Source: Cherax quadricarinatus
Lineage: Eukaryota; Arthropoda; Malacostraca; Decapoda; Parastacidae
Direction: 5' to 3'
NCBI RefSeq assembly: GCF_038502225.1
Contig: NC_091390.1
Location: 11,430,727-11,494,726 of the forward strand
Length of the DNA: 64,000 nt
Each line of letters starts with the position of its first letter. Position 1 is the first letter of the stretch. A program made the translations under genes and the position numbers. The notes under the pieces are model-generated. The model saw nothing but the letters and a program-made list of their open reading frames with translations. It did not search any database and was not told the DNA's origin. Of this stretch, positions 54,305 through 64,000 are shown piece after piece.

Positions 54305-57300
54305 ACGACTGGAACAGTTCACAACTAATCGACAATGTGGTGGCTGGAACAATTTACAATTTTTCCACGATAGTGTGTCTGGAACAATTTACAACTAACG
54401 CACAATAGTGTCTGGAACAATTTACAACTAACCCACAATAGTGTGTCTGGAACAATTTACAACTAACCCACAATAGTGTGTCTGGAACAATTTACAACTA
54501 ACGCACAATAGTGTCTGGAACAATTTGCAACTAACCCACAGTAGTGTGTCTGGAACAATTTACAACTAACGCACAATAGTTTCTGGAACAATTTACAACT
54601 AACCCACAATAGTGTGTCTGGAACAATTTACAACTAACCCACAATAGTGTCTGGAACAATTTACAACTAACCCACAATAGTGTGTCTGGAACAATTTACA
54701 ACTAACCCACAATAGTGTCTGGAACAATTTACAACTAACCCACAATAGTGTCTGGAACAATTTACAACTAACCCACAGTAGTGTGTCTGGAACAATTTAC
54801 AACTAACCCACAGTAGTGTGTCTGGAACAATTTTCAACTAACCCACAATACTGTGGAACAATTTACAACTAACCCACAATACCGTGGAACAATTTACAAC
54901 TAACCCACAATACTGTGGAACAATTTACAACTAACCCACAATACTGTGGAACAATTTACAACTAACCCACAATATTGTGGAACAATTTACAACTAACCCA
55001 CAATACTGTGGAACAATTTTCAACTAACCCACAATACTGTGGAACAATTTACAACCCACAATACTGTGGAACAATTTACAAATAACCCACAATACTGTGG
55101 AACAATTTACAACTAACCCACAATACTGTGGAACAATTTACAACTAACCCACAATACTGTGGAACACTTTACAACTAACCCACAATACTGTGGAACAATT
55201 TACAACTAACCCACAATACTGTGGAACAATTTACAACTAACCCACAATACTGTGGAACAATTTACAACTAACCCACAATACTGTGGAACAATTTACAACT
55301 AACCCACAATACTGTGGAACAATTTACAACTAACCCACAATACTGTGGAACAATTTACAACTAACCCACAATACTGTGGAACAATTTACAACTAACCCAC
55401 AATACTGTGGAACAATTTACAACTAACCCACAATACTGTGGAACAATTTACAACTAACCCACAATACTGTGGAACAATTTACAACTAACCCACAATACTG
55501 TGGAACAATTTACAACTAACCCACAATACTGTGGAACAATTTACAACTAACCCACAATACTGTGGAACAATTTACAACTAACCCACAATACTGTGGAACA
55601 ATTTACAACTAACCCACAATACTGTGGAACAATTTACAACCCACAATACTGTGGAACAATTTACAACTAACCCACAATACTGTGGAACAATTTACAACCC
55701 ACAATACTGTGGAACAATTTACAACTAACCCACAATACTGTGGAACAATTTACAACTAACCCACAATACTGTGGAACAATTTACAACTAACCCACAATAC
55801 TGTGGAACAATTTACAACTAACCCACAATACTGTGGAACAATTTACAACCCACAATACTGTGGAACAATTTACAACTAACCCACAATACTGTGGAACAAT
55901 TTACAACTAACCCACAATACTGTGGAACAATTTACAACTAACCCACAATACTGTGGAACAATTTACAACTAACCCACAATACTGTGGAACAATTTACAAC
56001 CCACAATACTGTGGAACAATTTACAACTAACCCACAATACTGTGGAACAATTTACAACTAACCCACAATACTGTGGAACAATTTACAACTAACCCACAAT
56101 ACTGTGGAACAATTTACAACTAACCCACAATACTGTGGAACAATTTACAACTAACCCACAATACTGTGGAACAATTTACAACTAACCCACAATACTGTGG
56201 AACAATTTACAACTAACCCACAATACTGTGGAACAATTTACAACTAACCCACAATACTGTGGAACAATTTACAACTAACCCACAATACTGTGGAACAATT
56301 TACAACTAACCCACAATACTGTGGAACAATTTACAACTAACCCACAATACTGTGGAACAATTTACAACTAACCCACAATACTGTGGAACAATTTACAACT
56401 AACCCACAATACTGTGGAACAATTTACAACCCACAATACTGTGGAACAATTTACAACTAACCCACAATACTGTGGAACAATTTACAACTAACCACAATAC
56501 TGTGGAACAATTTACAACTAACCCACAATACTGTGGAACAATTTACAACTAACCCACAATACTGTGGAACAATTTACAACTAACCCACAATACTGTGGAA
56601 CAATTTACAACTAACCCACAATACTGTGGAACAATTTACAACTAACCCACAATACTGTGGAACAATTTACAACTAACCCACAATACTGTGGAACAATTTA
56701 CAACTAACCCACAATACTGTGGAACAATTTACAACTAACCCACAATACTGTGGAACAATTTACAACCCACAATACTGTGGAACAATTTACAACTAACCCA
56801 CAATACTGTGGAACAATTTACAACTAACCCACAATACTGTGGAACAATTTACAACTAACCCACAATACTGTGGAACAATTTACAACTAACCCACAATACT
56901 GTGGAACAATTTACAACTAACCCACAATACTGTGGAACAATTTACAACCCACAATACTGTGGAACAATTTACAACTAACCCACAATACTGTGGAACAATT
57001 TACAACCCACAATACTGTGGAACAATTTACAACTAACCCACAATACTGTGGAACAATTTACAACTAACCCACAATACTGTGGAACAATTTACAACTAACC
57101 CACAATACTGTGGAACAATTTACAACTAACCCACAATACTGTGGAACAATTTACAACTAACCCACAATACTGTGGAACAATTTACAACTAACCCACAATA
57201 CTGTGGAACAATTTACAACTAACCCACAATACTGTGGAACAATTTACAACTAACCCACAATACTGTGGAACAATTTACAACTAACCCACAATACTGTGGA

Positions 57301-57833
57301 ACAATTTACAACTAACCCACAATACTGTGGAACAATTTACAACTAACCCACAATACTGTGGAACAATTTACAACTAACCCACAATACTGTGGAACAATTT
57401 ACAACTAACCCACAATACTGTGGAACAATTTACAACTAACCCACAATACTGTGGAACAATTTACAACTAACCCACAATACTGTGGAACAATTTACAACTA
57501 ACCCACAATACTGTGGAACAATTTACAACTAACCCACAATACTGTGGAACAATTTACAACTAACCCACAATACTGTGGAACAATTTACAACTAACCCACA
57601 ATACTGTGGAACAATTTACAACTAACCCACAATACTGTGGAACAATTTACAACTAACCCACAATACTGTGGAACAATTTACAACTAACCCACAATACTGT
57701 GGAACAATTTACAACTAACCCACAATACTGTGGAACAATTTACAACTAACCCACAATACTGTGGAACAATTTACAACTAACCCACAATACTGTGGAACAA
57801 TTTACAACTAACCCACAATACTGTGGATGTAAA
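54305..57833. repeat. 31-bp minisatellite with older 33/35-bp forms
   Basis: About 110 units. The first 530 bases use 35- and 33-bp units with AATAGTGTGTCTGGAACAAT or AATAGTGTCTGG. From about 54840 the unit is 31 bp (CCCACAATACTGTGGAACAA plus TTTACAACTAA), with scattered 27-bp units lacking CTAA. The 31-bp part is almost invariant. Stops occur in all frames. Confidence 0.97.
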
Positions 57834-58010
57834 GATTCACAATTAATCCGTAATTCCGTTACTGAAACAATCAATTCACAAATAGATCTGTTTGTAACTT
57901 GATAAATCCCACTGTATGGGCGAAACGTTGTCGATGAAAGTTCATATTATATTGCATTTGTGTTTTTTTTCATCATTTATATCCATCGATTGTATATTTT
58001 CCACTGTTGT
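57834..58010 (+). mobile_element. Fragment of hammerhead-bearing element, class D
   Basis: Contains one plus-strand class D motif and the flanking AAATAGATCTGTTTGTAAC shared with the insertion at 18500-18676 (ACAAACAGATCT). It ends in a T-rich tract. Confidence 0.55.
57897..57931 (+). ncRNA. Degenerate hammerhead-like motif, class D
   Basis: Plus strand: short stem I AC/GU, core UUGAUAA (U3-A8), stem II CCCA/UGGG preceded by AU, GAAA, ACGU, U17. Confidence 0.5.
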
Positions 58011-58048
58011 TAGGTAAGACACATATGCAACAGTTAGGTATCTTTATT

Positions 58049-58087
58049 ATGAAACGTTTCGCCTACACGGTAGGCTTCTTCAGTCAA
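58049..58087 (-). ncRNA. Hammerhead-like ribozyme motif, class B
   Basis: Minus strand: stem I UUGA/UCAU (3 pairs, U-A where other copies have U-G), core CUGAAGA, stem II GCCUAC/GUAGGC with loop CGU altered, GAAA, ACGU, U17, AATAAA. Confidence 0.72.
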
Positions 58088-58475
58088 GTACAGAAAAGTT
58101 GATAGAAGCAGAAGAGACTTGAAGACGATGTAATCAGTCCATCACCCTTAAAGTTTTGAGGTGGTCAGTCCCTCAGTCTGGAGAAGAGCATTGTTCCATG
58201 GTATGAAACAGTATGGAGATGAAGTGACAGGATGGAGCCTTATATAGCGCCAAGAGGTGAGACGTAGGTCACTAGAAGAGGTAAGAACTCAGATGTTGAG
58301 AGGTCAGGTCCCTCTCAAATCCAGCCACTCTCACTAGTGGAAGTTGTCGAAGTTGATTGCAGATCTGTACCAAGATACCCTCCAGACTGAGGGACTGACC
58401 ACCTCAAAACTTTAAGGGTGATGGACTGATTACATCGTCTTCAAGTATCTTCTGCTTCTATCAACTTTTCCGTAC

Positions 58476-58514
58476 TTGACTGAAGAAGCCTACTGTGTAG
58501 GCGAAACGTTTCAT
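58476..58514 (+). ncRNA. Hammerhead-like ribozyme motif, class B
   Basis: Plus-strand partner of 58049-58087 with stem II GCCUAC/GUAGGC, loop UGU, and AATAAAGA after stem I. Confidence 0.75.
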
Positions 58515-58593
58515 AATAAAGATACCTAACTGTTGCATATGTGTCTTACCTAACAACCTGTCGGTATTTTATACCATTTTAATGTTGCTTAAT

Positions 58594-58650
58594 TACTGTA
58601 TGGGCCAGTAGACCTTCTGCAGTGCTCCTCCATACTTATGTTCTTATATT
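58594..58650 (+). mobile_element. CR1-like 3' tail
   Basis: ATGGGCCAGTAGACCTTCTG, CAGTGCTCCTCC and TTATGTTCTTATA match the 3' end of 24657-25373. Confidence 0.7.
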
Positions 58651-58717
58651 TTTCAAAATATGTTAAGAATGAATGTTCCTAGATAACTGAGACAAAAATT
58701 GGCTGAATGTTTTTCAC

Positions 58718-59166
58718 TAACGATCCGTCCTTGGTTTTCACTAACGTTCCGTCCTTGGTTTTCACTAACGTTCCGTCCTTGGTTTTCACTAACGTTCCGT
58801 CCTTGGTTTTCACTAACGTTCCGTTCTTGGTTTTCACTAACGTTCCGTCCTTGGTTTTCACTAACGTTCCGTCCTTGGTTTTCACTAACGTTCCGTCCTT
58901 GGTTTTTCACTAACGTTCCGTCCTTGGTTTTCACTAACGTTCCGTCCTTGGTTTTCACTAACGTTCCGTCCTTGGTTTTCACTAACGTTCCGTCCTTGGT
59001 TTTTCACTAACGTTCCGTCCTTGGTTTTCACTAACGTTCCGTCCTTGGTTTTTCACTAACGTTCCGTCCTTGGTTTTCACTAACGTTCCGTCCTTGGTTT
59101 TCACTAACGTTCCGTCCTTGGTTTTCACTAACGTTCCGTCCTTGGTTTTCACTAACGTTCCGTCCA
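58718..59166. repeat. 24-bp minisatellite
   Basis: About 18.5 units of TTTTCACTAACGTTCCGTCC plus TTGG. Two or three 25-bp units with an extra T shift the frame. It contains AACGTT in every unit. Reads FSLTFRPW or TKDGTLVK; artefacts. Confidence 0.96.
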
Positions 59167-59168
59167 AC

Positions 59169-59202
59169 GTTGGTGATACAGACGTCAGTCTGTATCACCA
59201 AC
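59169..59202. repeat. Perfect short palindrome
   Basis: Arms GTTGGTGATACAGAC and its complement flank GTCA. It sits exactly between the 24-bp array and a truncated class A foldback body. Confidence 0.85.
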
Positions 59203-59332
59203 AGGAGGAGAATGAGGTAATCAGTCCCTCAACCTTGAGTCGATGTGGTCAGTCCATCAAGATTGAATAGAATACGGCATATGAGCGGAGAAGGAGCTTA
59301 TAAACCGTTGGCAGGAGAGGTGCAGCAGTCAT

Positions 59333-59787
59333 ACTATGTACCCAGTGGACCTACTTCCACTGGGGAATCCCGCCAACCAGTGACTATGTACCCAGTGGAC
59401 ATACTTCCACTGGGGAATCCCGCCTACCAGTGGCTATGTACCCAGTGGACCTACTTCCACTGGGGAATCCCACCTACCAGTGACTATGTACCCAGTGGAC
59501 ATACTTCCACTGGGGAATCCCGCCTACCAGTGGCTATGTACCCAATGGACCTACTTCCACTGGGGAATCCCACCTACCAGTGACTATGTACCCAGTGGAC
59601 ATACTTCCACTGGGGAATCCCGCCTACAAGTGACTATGTACCCAGTGGACATACTTCCACTGGGGAATCCCGCCTACCAGTGACTATGTACCCAGTGGAC
59701 ATACTTCCACTGGGGAATCCCACCTACCAGTGACTATGTACCCAGTGGACCTACTTCCACTGGGGAATCCCGCCTACCAGTGACTAT
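59333..59787. repeat. 50-bp minisatellite with internal inverted repeat
   Basis: About nine units of CTATGTACCCAGTGGACATA, CTTCCACTGGGGAATCCCGC and CTACCAGTGA. Each unit contains CCCAGTGGA and TCCACTGGG separated by about six bases, so each unit can form a nine-pair hairpin. Confidence 0.93.
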
Positions 59788-59813
59788 GCCCTCATCTGCT
59801 ACACTGACGTTAG

Positions 59814-59848
59814 TATATAAACGCCAGGCTCCTTGCTTCTGCTTCAGA
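59814..59848 (+). promoter_or_regulatory. Candidate TATA/initiator promoter
   Basis: TATATAAA begins at 59814 and TCAGA has its A at 59846, 32 bases downstream. The same spacing occurs at 60097. TCAGT-like initiators at this distance are normal for arthropod polymerase II promoters. Confidence 0.4.
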
Positions 59849-60096
59849 ATCTCCACGACTATGGTGCTGTTCGCACCTACTCCAAGGTTGAGGGACTGAT
59901 TACCTCATGTAGGAACAGTGGGAGGGGCTGAGTTTGATTCGTGTCGTGGGTACGGGAGTAAATTTTTGGTAGCTTTGGGAAGGGCCAGTAGTAATGTTGG
60001 TAGAATTACCGACAATATGTAATTAGTGGTAGTAGTAATACTGCTACTACTACTTACATCACTACTACTACTACTCTGCACCTCTCCTTACGACAG

Positions 60097-60131
60097 TATT
60101 TAAGTCTCCGCACTGTCGCTTGATCTTCAGA
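60097..60131 (+). promoter_or_regulatory. Candidate TATA/initiator promoter
   Basis: TATTTAAG begins at 60097 and TCAGA has its A at 60129, 32 bases downstream, identical to the spacing at 59814. Confidence 0.4.
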
Positions 60132-60259
60132 TAGTTCCTGACTATGGAACTGAACTTCTCCAGGCCGAGGGACTGACAAGATCAAATTCTACGACTTCAA
60201 GGGTGATGGACTGATTACATCGTCTTCACATCTCTACTGCTCCTACCTACTTTCTGTAC

Positions 60260-60298
60260 TCGACTGAAGAAGCCTACTGTGTAGGCGAAACGTATCGG
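60260..60298 (+). ncRNA. Hammerhead-like ribozyme motif, class B
   Basis: Plus strand: stem I UCGA/UCGG (one wobble), core CUGAAGA, stem II GCCUAC/GUAGGC with loop UGU, GAAA, ACGU, A17, AATAAA immediately after stem I. Confidence 0.75.
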
Positions 60299-60304
60299 AA
60301 TAAA
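60299..60304 (+). terminator. Polyadenylation signal hexamer
   Basis: AATAAA one base after the ribozyme fold in the single-arm element. Equivalent hexamers follow most of the other motifs. Confidence 0.5.
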
Positions 60305-60539
60305 GTTGCCTAAATGTTGCCTATGTGTCTTATCTACCAACCTGTCGGTATTGTATACCATTTTGATGTTCACTCGTTACTCCAGTCATGTTATTCCTTC
60401 GATGCTTCACCCAAAACGTTAATATTTTACAAGTATATTTATTTAAATTTAGTGATATTTCTAGATGTATAATATATATTTCTTATAGGATTTTTAATTT
60501 CTTGTACTCATGTTGGTAGAATTACCGGCAGTATCTTAG

Positions 60540-60640
60540 GTAAAAGGACACTAGTGTAACTAATGTGACATTTTATTGTGGCAACGTTTCGCTCCTGTTG
60601 AGCAAAACGTTGCCACAATAAAATGTCACATCCTTTTACC
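60540..60640. mobile_element. Short inverted repeat, related end sequence
   Basis: GGCAACGTTTCGCTC and GAGCAAAACGTTGCC flank CTGTT; outside these are TGACATTTTATTGT and its complement. It resembles foldback ends but has no recognisable hammerhead core (GAGCAAAACG in place of GGCGAAACG). Confidence 0.5.
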
Positions 60641-60719
60641 TCACATATTTATTTCTTCTAAATCATAGAAATATTGCTTTTCCTAATCAGATAAGGAAAT
60701 TATAAGGAATATTAGTTCT

Positions 60720-60885
60720 GGTGAAGACTGAGACACATGTGCAACATCTGGGTATCTTTATTGTAGATGTTTCGCCATCCAGTGGCTTGATCAATACAAA
60801 TTCCAGGACATAACTTGAAGACAGTAGATGTATGTACAAAAGATGAGGTAATTAGTCCCTCAGTACCAACTTGACTATAGGCCAG
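60720..60885 (-). mobile_element. Class C hammerhead element arm
   Basis: Minus-oriented arm with ACACATGTGCAACATCTGGG, class C motif, and AGATGAGGTAATTAGTCCCTC. No opposed arm is present; it joins a reverse transcriptase-like fragment at about 60880. Confidence 0.65.
60761..60799 (-). ncRNA. Degenerate hammerhead-like motif, class C
   Basis: Minus strand: stem I UUGUA/UACAA intact, core UUGAUCA (3-8 pair broken, U and C), stem II GCC/GGC, GAAA, then ACAU where ACGU is expected. Predicted inactive. Confidence 0.5.
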
Positions 60886-61571
60886 TGCTGCACTAGATTT
60901 TAGTGTTAGAGCAACAAGTCTCCATTCAGTGATGGTACTGGCGTACCTGGGGTCCTGCATTCCTACAGAGTCACTGAGGTTCTCCGGAAGAATTTGTTTT
61001 ATTAACTTGTTTGATGCTATGGAAGAAGATAGGGAAGTTGGTAGGGCAACCTGGGAGGATTTGCGGACTTCCAGCCCTTCAAGCCTGACTGGAAGTGAGG
61101 CTTGCAACCACTGTCCATCTTTGAAGGAAAAATTCAATACACTCTCTAGCATGGCTTTAAGGAGTCATATTCCTTGAGTTTCGGACTGTTGAAGGCTGGG
61201 GAGCTTCTCAGAAAGTAGGTAAGTTTTGGGATTGACATGCACCTGGTAAGGAGGTAGAAGATACGTGCATCGATGTCTTTCACCCTGTCTTCCATCGTTC
61301 TGAGATCATCCTGTCTTCCATCGTTCTGAGGTCTGAGATTCTAGGATCAGATCGATGGCATTGGACCCAAGAGGAGCGCCAAGGAGAGTGCTGCTGTTGG
61401 GTGGATCAATGGCTCGTGCTCCTGGTAAAACAGCACTAACTTTCTGGATCATCTGTCGATTGATAGAAACCATTTCACATTTGGTGGGTTTAAAGATAGA
61501 CCCAGGCTCTCTCTCATGTCTTTAATTTTTCTGATGTCCTTTAGGAGAGATTCTGAAATGCCATCTATAAT
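60880..61571 (-). pseudogene. Reverse transcriptase-like fragment, family uncertain
   Basis: Reading the minus strand from 61571 downward gives ISESLLKDIRKIKDMRESLG, then LSLNPPKCEMVSINR, LLGAPLGSNAIDL, DIDARIFYLLTRCMSIPKLT, then FLRSSPAF and, in an open frame ending near 60712, LQASLPVRLEGLEVRKSSQV and ALPTSLSSSIASN. The NPPKCE and GAPLG segments resemble the region after the catalytic YxDD box of reverse transcriptases often left as uncharacterised proteins in invertebrate genomes. A 24-bp direct duplication (CATCCTGTCTTCCATCG) near 61285-61330 breaks the frame. The catalytic box itself is absent because an L2/CR1-like fragment abuts at 61571. Family unknown to me. Confidence 0.6.
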
Positions 61572-61907
61572 TGTACTCACGTAATTGTACTCGCCTAATT
61601 GTGGATGCAAGGGTCGAGACTCAGCTCCTGGCCCCGCCTCTTCACTGAGTGCAACTAGGTCTTCTCTCTCCCTGCTCCATGAGCTTTATCATACCTCATC
61701 TTAAAGCTATGTATGGTTCCTGCCTCCACTACCTCACTTGCCAGACTATTCCACTTCCTGACTACTCTATGACTGAAGAAATACTTCCTAACATCCCTTT
61801 GACTCATCTGAGTCTTCAACTTCCAATTGTGACCTCTTGTTTCTGTGTCCCATCCCTGGAACATCCTGTCTCTGCCCACCTTGTTTATTCCACGCAGTAT
61901 TTTGTAT
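61572..61907 (-). pseudogene. L2/CR1-like retrotransposon 3' part, minus strand
   Basis: On the minus strand the copy starts at a GT/AC tract with CGACATACAAAATACTGCG, encodes residues matching TTYKILRG to FKMRYDKAHGAG-like C-terminus (SHRVVRKWNSLASEVVEA), and ends with GAAGAGGCGGGGCCAGGAGC and the ACAATTAGGCGAGT tail repeats (GAGTACAATTACGTGAGTAC). It is 5'-truncated at the microsatellite, as are copies at 20135, 21021 and 31792. Confidence 0.85.
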
Positions 61908-61908
61908 G

Positions 61909-61987
<79 letters not shown>
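61908..61987. repeat. GT microsatellite
   Basis: Pure GT tract of about 80 bases at the 5' truncation point of the adjacent minus-strand retrotransposon fragment. Confidence 0.97.
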
Positions 61988-61989
<2 letters not shown>

Positions 61990-62775
61990 ATACAAACACT
62001 CAGGTCAAGCTGCCCTCCCAGAAAAATCCCAACATTCCACTAAGCAATGAAATAGCTCTTAAGTCTATGCCTGTATTAGAACAGGTTCAGAATCTCTTGC
62101 TTCTGTCTTTCTTTTACGAACAAGACTGAAACTTAACCTGCAATGCAGAATAAACAGTTTAATAGATCCAAACACAAGCCTTCACTTGTAAACTTTATCT
62201 ACACCCACACTGGGCGCGGGTGATTTACACAATTCTAAACGCAGTGTTAGATTTGCCAACATAAACGAGTCAATTCTCTTTGATTAGGCGCTAAAATAGC
62301 TGTGATCCTTGTGGCACCAACGCCTACATTGAGGCTCTGAACTCACCTACTCAAGTTACCGTATAAAAGGCTAATGATACAGGGATGGTTTAGGGTATCA
62401 AGCAATGTCTTCACAAACACCATACTTATCTAAAGTGCAAATATACCTTGTCCCTTACAATTACGAGTTATAAACCAAGGAGCAACAGTGCGTGTGAAAG
62501 GTAACTCAAACCTGGCTCATGTGATCCTGTGTTATCGAGCCATGTTTGCTTAAATAAAGACATTTATAGGAGAGGTAAAAAATGCCCTCCTCTGCAAATT
62601 CGCTGATAATTGCGCGGTGTAATAAGCCACGATGGTCAAGATCGATCCTTACCTGCCAGAGCGAAACTCAGAACGCAGAGTTAACAGCCGACAAGGACAA
62701 TAGAGGATTAGTACGTCTATTGTTAAAGTCGTCAGGAGAAACGCACGACTTCCGCGCTTGACTGCGTTCCATTCT
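61988..62775. other. No gene recognised
   Basis: Unique-looking sequence without a supported gene, RNA or repeat. Confidence 0.5.
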
Positions 62776-63082
62776 GTGGGTGAGCCAATGTACTGTACCA
62801 TCTCTGTGGATGAGCTAATGTTTTGTACCATCTCTGTGGATGAGCTAATGTTCTGTACCATCTCTGTGGATGAGCCAACGTACTCTACCATCTCTGTGGA
62901 TGAGCCAACGTACTCTACCATCTCTGTGGATGAGCCAACGTACTCTACCATCTCTGTGGATGAGCCAACGTACTCTACCATCTCTGTGGATGAGCCAACG
63001 TACTCTACCATCTCTGTGGATGAGCCATTGTACTGTACCATGTCTGTGGATGAGTCAAGGTACTGTACCATCTCTGTGGGAC
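62776..63082. repeat. 30-bp minisatellite
   Basis: About ten units of TACCATCTCTGTGGATGAGC plus CAACGTACTC, with first and last units more variable (TGTTTTG, TGTACTG). Reads TYSTISVDEP on the plus strand; the open frames here are artefacts. Confidence 0.93.
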
Positions 63083-63467
63083 GAGCCGACGTACCAGTCG
63101 CCTGTTGACATGACGCTGCGTACCACCTCTCCCGCCCTGGATCAGCATCACTTCCAGCCTCCAGCCGTTTCAAGTGTTTCTTCTTCACGCACTATTGAAA
63201 ATAAAGCACGAGTGTAGAGACCTTGAAGCGTCAATGAAAATTTACACAGCATAAAACCCATTTTATCTTATTAAAATGTTGATGAATAGCTCTTGACTCA
63301 AGGAATTAAAACTACCCTACCCTTCGTACGGTTAAGTTAAATACATCCCATTGGTAAACCTCTGCATGACATTTTGGATTGGGTGATTTTTCCTAGAGAT
63401 TGGTAGTACAGTGGTTCACCCTGTAGAATGGGTGGAGATATGTTAGAATTATTGAACTGTTGTACCG
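63083..63467. other. No gene recognised
   Basis: Short unique spacer; no supported feature. Confidence 0.5.
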
Positions 63468-64000
63468 ACACGCCTCTGGCAAGACAGTGGTGGAGTGAGA
63501 GATGGTGAGTGTTCCGACACGCCTCTGGCAAGACAGTGGTGGAGTGAGAGATGATGAGTGTTCCGACACGCCTCTGGCAAGACAGTGATGGAGTGAGAGA
63601 TGGTGAGTGTTCCGACACGCCTCTGGCAAGACAGTGGTGGAGTGAGAGATGAGTGTTCCGACACGCCTCTGGCAAGACAGTGGTGGAGTGAGAGATGATG
63701 AGTGTTCCGACACGCCTCTGGCAAGACAGTGGTGGAGTGAGAGATGATGAGTGTTCCGACACGCCTCTGGCAAGACAGTGGTAGAGTGAGAGATGGTGAG
63801 TGTTCCGACACGCCTCTGGCAAGACAGTGATGGAGTGAGAGATGATGAGTGTTCCGACACGCCTCTGGCAAGACAGTGGTGGAGTGAGAAATGAGTGTTC
63901 GGACACGCCTCTGGCAAGACAGTGGTGGAGTGAGAGATGAGTGTTCGGACACGCCTCTGGCAAGACAGTGGTGGAGTGAGAGATGAGTGTTCCGACACGC
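63468..64000. repeat. 49/46-bp minisatellite, runs off the window
   Basis: About eleven units of GTTCCGACACGCCTCTGGCA, AGACAGTGGTGGAGTGAGAG and ATGATGAGT. A 46-bp form lacks three bases in the ATGATGAGT segment. It continues past the right edge. Confidence 0.95.

Larger units (their letters stand above)
58011..58587. mobile_element. Class B foldback element, full structure
   Basis: About 575 bp: left arm 58011-58195, an interior of about 180 bp found only here, right arm 58380-58560, and terminal hairpin GGTATTTTATACC near 58563-58575. The interior includes GGAGCCTTATATAGCGCC; its complement TATATAAGGCTCC is TATA-like. This is the best model for an unabridged class B element. Confidence 0.8.
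59203..59925. mobile_element. Foldback element remnant containing a 50-bp array
   Basis: The left part (59203-59330) is a class A body in minus orientation (CAACCTTGAGTCGATGTGG, AGAATACGGCATATGAGC, GGAGCTTATAAACCG) without its ribozyme. The right part (59800-59915) is a plus-oriented body with TATATAAACGCCAGGC and AGGTTGAGGGACTGATTACC, also without a ribozyme. The 50-bp minisatellite lies between them. Confidence 0.65.
60080..60385 (+). mobile_element. Single-arm hammerhead element, class B
   Basis: One plus-strand unit with, in order, TATTTAAG (60097), TCAGA (60127-60131), body GAGGGACTGACAAGATC and AGGGTGATGGACTGATTAC, class B ribozyme (60260-60298), AATAAA (60299-60304), ATGTGTCTTATCTACCAACC and the hairpin GGTATTGTATACC (60347-60359). 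It is not a foldback and shows the order of parts most clearly. Confidence 0.7.

Noticed and set aside
60540..60640. Hammerhead motif in the short inverted repeat
   Set aside because: AACGTT and flanking inverted ends are present, but the CUGANGA-like core and a stem II followed by GAAA cannot be built.

Overview
The window looks like intergenic or heterochromatic DNA from an arthropod, most likely a decapod crustacean. That assignment rests on remembered repeat families (tRNA-headed SINEs, CR1/L2-type 3' ends with TTATGTTC-like tails, and repeats with an AACGTTTCGCC core), not on a database search. I find no host protein-coding gene and no convincing cellular tRNA or rRNA gene. By my estimate more than half of the window is tandem repeat. 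Almost every long open frame is an artefact of a tandem unit that lacks stop codons or has a length divisible by three.

Layout: 1-5930 is a 21/15-bp satellite with four copies of one truncated SINE. 5.9-14.4 kb is low-complexity DNA, SINE fragments and many copies of a foldback element. 14.4-16.4 kb has AT microsatellites and a 25-bp array. 16.4-19.7 kb is a decayed I/R1-like non-LTR retrotransposon with RNase H, followed by a 33-bp array. 20.1-21.3 kb holds two L2/CR1-like fragments between CA microsatellites. 21.5-22.5 kb is a 24-bp array. 22.9-26.2 kb is a cluster of foldback elements with a nested CR1 fragment. 26.2-31.7 kb is an L2/CR1-like copy whose reverse transcriptase C-terminus has expanded into about 140 copies of a 36-bp unit. 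31.8-34.3 kb is the best preserved retrotransposon, with one frameshift. 34.7-48.3 kb is a 13.5-kb array of a 40-bp unit. 48.4-64 kb alternates foldback elements, ten or so further minisatellites and retrotransposon fragments.

The main discovery candidate is the foldback family. Each of its conserved AACGTTTCG cores can be folded as a compact type I hammerhead ribozyme. I count 27 copies in at least six sequence classes. Stem I, stem II and the core 3-8 base pair change together between classes (C3-G8, U3-A8, G3-C8), and stem III is a short palindrome (ACGU, or AGCGCU in one class). An AATAAA hexamer follows most of them, and two copies have a TATA box and initiator-like TCAGA at identical spacing upstream. 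This is the anatomy expected of Penelope-like pseudo-LTRs or retrozymes. No Penelope reverse transcriptase is seen here.

A second theme is the birth of minisatellites from transposable elements: the 36-bp coding array from a reverse transcriptase, a 32-bp array from the middle of a tRNA-derived SINE, arrays inside foldback elements, and a satellite that carries a SINE as part of its higher-order unit.
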